Position numbers and translations under genes: made by a program. Of a stretch of DNA of 64,000 bases, positions 62,935 through 64,000 are shown piece by piece. The notes below the pieces were generated by a model. That model had not been told where the DNA came from. It saw nothing but the letters and a program-made list of their open reading frames with translations, and did not search any database. The stretch is from positions 2,604,001 to 2,668,000 of the forward strand of contig NZ_WWHU01000001.1 of the NCBI RefSeq assembly GCF_009862785.1. Direction: 5' to 3'. How positions within the stretch are numbered: the first letter of the stretch is position 1; every line of letters begins with the position of its first letter. The stretch comes from Gordonia sp. SID5947. GTDB lineage: Bacteria > Actinomycetota > Actinomycetes > Mycobacteriales > Mycobacteriaceae.

Positions 62935-63612
62935 TCAGGCCTCCCGGTCGACCAGGTTGAGCGGCCAGGCCTCGTCCGGGATGTCGCGCAGGGTGCAGGC
63001 CTGATCCACTGCGGTGAACCAGCCGCGGAAATGGAGGATCTCCCCGATGACCGGGTTGCGGACGGTGGCGTCGCAACGGAAGCGCTGCCGCTTCTCATCC
63101 CATCCCTCGATGTATTTGAGCTGCGCGGAGAACAGACCTTTCATACCGACCTTCGGCCCGCGGCCCAGCCATCGCATCGGACCGCTCTCGAGCAGGAGTT
63201 CGCCCGCTCTGGTCACCGAGGGTTCGATCGGATAGAGCAACTCCGGTCCGTCGCCGAAATAGTCGACGAGCCCGCCACGGCCGGACACCAGCAGAGAATT
63301 GAGGTTGCGGGTCCCGGTGGTGTAGTTGAAGGCGCGCAGGACGGCGAGACACTCGCGACCGATCTCGTCGGCGTAGCAGTAATGTCCCTGCGTGAAGGGG
63401 ACCATCCGACTCGACTTGGCGGGCAGTGCATTGCGCTTGGCGTAATGCCACCAGAACGGGGGCGGCAGCGCGGAGGAGATGTAGACGGACTCGTAGATCC
63501 CGGTGGCCACCTGAGCCACACCGGACGTCGAATCGATGCTGTACCGCCACGCCACGTTGGGGTGGAGAAGATCGAAGTCCGAACCGAGGATCTGCCGGTA
63601 CACCGGCGTCAT
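62935..63612 (-). CDS. DUF4166 domain-containing protein
   Basis: The protein has 225 residues from ATG 63612, preferred to the ATG 18 bases upstream because GGGGAGGG precedes it at 9 bases. Typical DUF4166 features: PVYRQILGSDFDLLHPNVAW at the start, RAFNYTTGTRNLNSLLVSGR then GGLVDYFGDGPELLYPIEPS, and RCDATVRNPVIGEILHFRGW. The family is a beta-rich single domain of unknown activity, sometimes found fused to SDR-type dehydrogenases. No signal peptide is seen. It is upstream of the SRPBCC gene and probably co-transcribed. Confidence 0.78.
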   Translation of the reverse strand: MTPVYRQILGSDFDLLHPNVAWRYSIDSTSGVAQVATGIYESVYISSALPPPFWWHYAKRNALPAKSSRMVPFTQGHYCYADEIGRECLAVLRAFNYTTGTRNLNSLLVSGRGGLVDYFGDGPELLYPIEPSVTRAGELLLESGPMRWLGRGPKVGMKGLFSAQLKYIEGWDEKRQRFRCDATVRNPVIGEILHFRGWFTAVDQACTLRDIPDEAWPLNLVDREA

Positions 63613-63732
63613 GACGTCTACCCTCCCCATCTCACTCGGGCGCCGACGTGATGTATACCACGTGGACGCATCCGTGCACTGAGAGTAGAACCTACGCGAT
63701 CGTGTCGGGCCTGATGACGCCGGGCGGGGCGG

Positions 63733-64000
63733 TCAGTCGGCGGCGGCCTCGCAGAGACGTGCCAGTTCATCGATCACCCGGTCGAGCGGTTCGACGGTTC
63801 GCTGGGTCTGACAGAGCCCGACGGCACCCTCGATCGCCGCAATGATCAAGTGCGCCAGCGAATCGGCGCGGTGCACCTCGACGCCTTCGTGGACCAGTCG
63901 CGTCGAGATCAGTCGCGTCCAGCGGGCGAAGATCTGCTCGGCCTCGTCGGCGACCTGCGGCTCGGACCGTCGGGCGAGACCGCCCGCGAGCACCGGACAG
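63733..64000 (-). CDS. TetR-family regulator, C-terminal part (5' end outside window)
   Basis: The frame is open to the right edge and ends at TGA 63733-63735. Only about 89 C-terminal residues are visible: RWTRLISTRLVHEGVEVHRA followed by DSLAHLIIAAIEGAVGLCQT and PLDRVIDELARLCEAAAD. This is the ligand-binding half of a TetR protein of the LmrA/YxaF type, in which IIAAIEGA is characteristic. The helix-turn-helix lies outside the window, so the family call is by the C-terminal domain alone. Confidence 0.72.
   Translation of the reverse strand, partial: CPVLAGGLARRSEPQVADEAEQIFARWTRLISTRLVHEGVEVHRADSLAHLIIAAIEGAVGLCQTQRTVEPLDRVIDELARLCEAAAD

Overview
The window is about 64 kb of very GC-rich chromosomal DNA from an actinobacterium of the mycolic-acid group (Mycobacteriales). 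Several things point to a Gordonia- or Rhodococcus-like organism: two heparin-binding-haemagglutinin-like proteins with lysine/alanine/proline tails, DUF2505 and DUF2516 proteins, a RamB-type glyoxylate regulator beside isocitrate lyase, frequent GTG starts, and gene content that follows, as I recall it, the M. tuberculosis stretch Rv0457c to Rv0485. No prophage, insertion sequence, integrase or CRISPR array was found.

Layout. 1-3.3 kb: 3' end of a RecQ-type helicase gene, a HIT protein, and an adenine methylase followed by a DpnII-like endonuclease gene broken by one missing base. 3.4-11 kb: DUF899 protein, two-component system, winged-helix (AlkZ-like) protein with RidA, a small secreted protein, an SDR and a type-B carboxylesterase. 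11-16.2 kb: formylglycine-generating enzyme, tRNA-Thr(UGU) back to back with a frameshifted thrE-like exporter gene, a tiny conserved-looking protein, then otsA-otsB (trehalose synthesis). 16.3-31 kb: transglutaminase-like protein, ROK regulator, SDR, L,D-transpeptidase lipoprotein, an XRE-cupin/methyltransferase/thioredoxin-reductase-like island, deoC and purU back to back, a glycine-rich membrane protein, a frameshifted DUF2993 membrane protein, nitrilase, methyltransferase, two DUF2505 proteins and murB. 31-41 kb: a minus-strand run of DUF445 protein, XRE regulator, HbhA, DUF2516, MerR and hydrolase; TetR-SDR; BenE with its XRE-cupin regulator; second HbhA. 41-53 kb: fadB2, aceA, lipoprotein, ramB, two tandem secretory lipases, MaoC hydratase, AhpD-like protein, methyltransferase, AlkA-like glycosylase and lpd. 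53-64 kb: TetR plus old-yellow-enzyme operon, beta-lactamase-like lipoprotein, prolyl oligopeptidase, membrane proteins, PPK2, secreted protein, SRPBCC and DUF4166 proteins, and a TetR gene running off the end.

How the genes fit together. aceA, fadB2, ramB and lpd form a fatty-acid/acetate carbon neighbourhood, and the two lipases could feed it. murB, the L,D-transpeptidase, HbhA and several membrane proteins form a cell-envelope neighbourhood.

Three observations stand out. First, four genes (endonuclease, thrE, DUF2993 gene, methyltransferase N-terminus) are each repaired by adding one C to a C run, which suggests a systematic homopolymer error in the assembly rather than four real pseudogenes. 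Second, long near-perfect palindromes without U-tracts lie at the 3' ends of genes, mostly between convergent pairs; two of them, 37 kb apart, belong to the same sequence family. Third, a 19-bp motif (16/19 identical) is shared by the promoter regions of the XRE-hbhA operon and of the second hbhA, suggesting one regulator for both.
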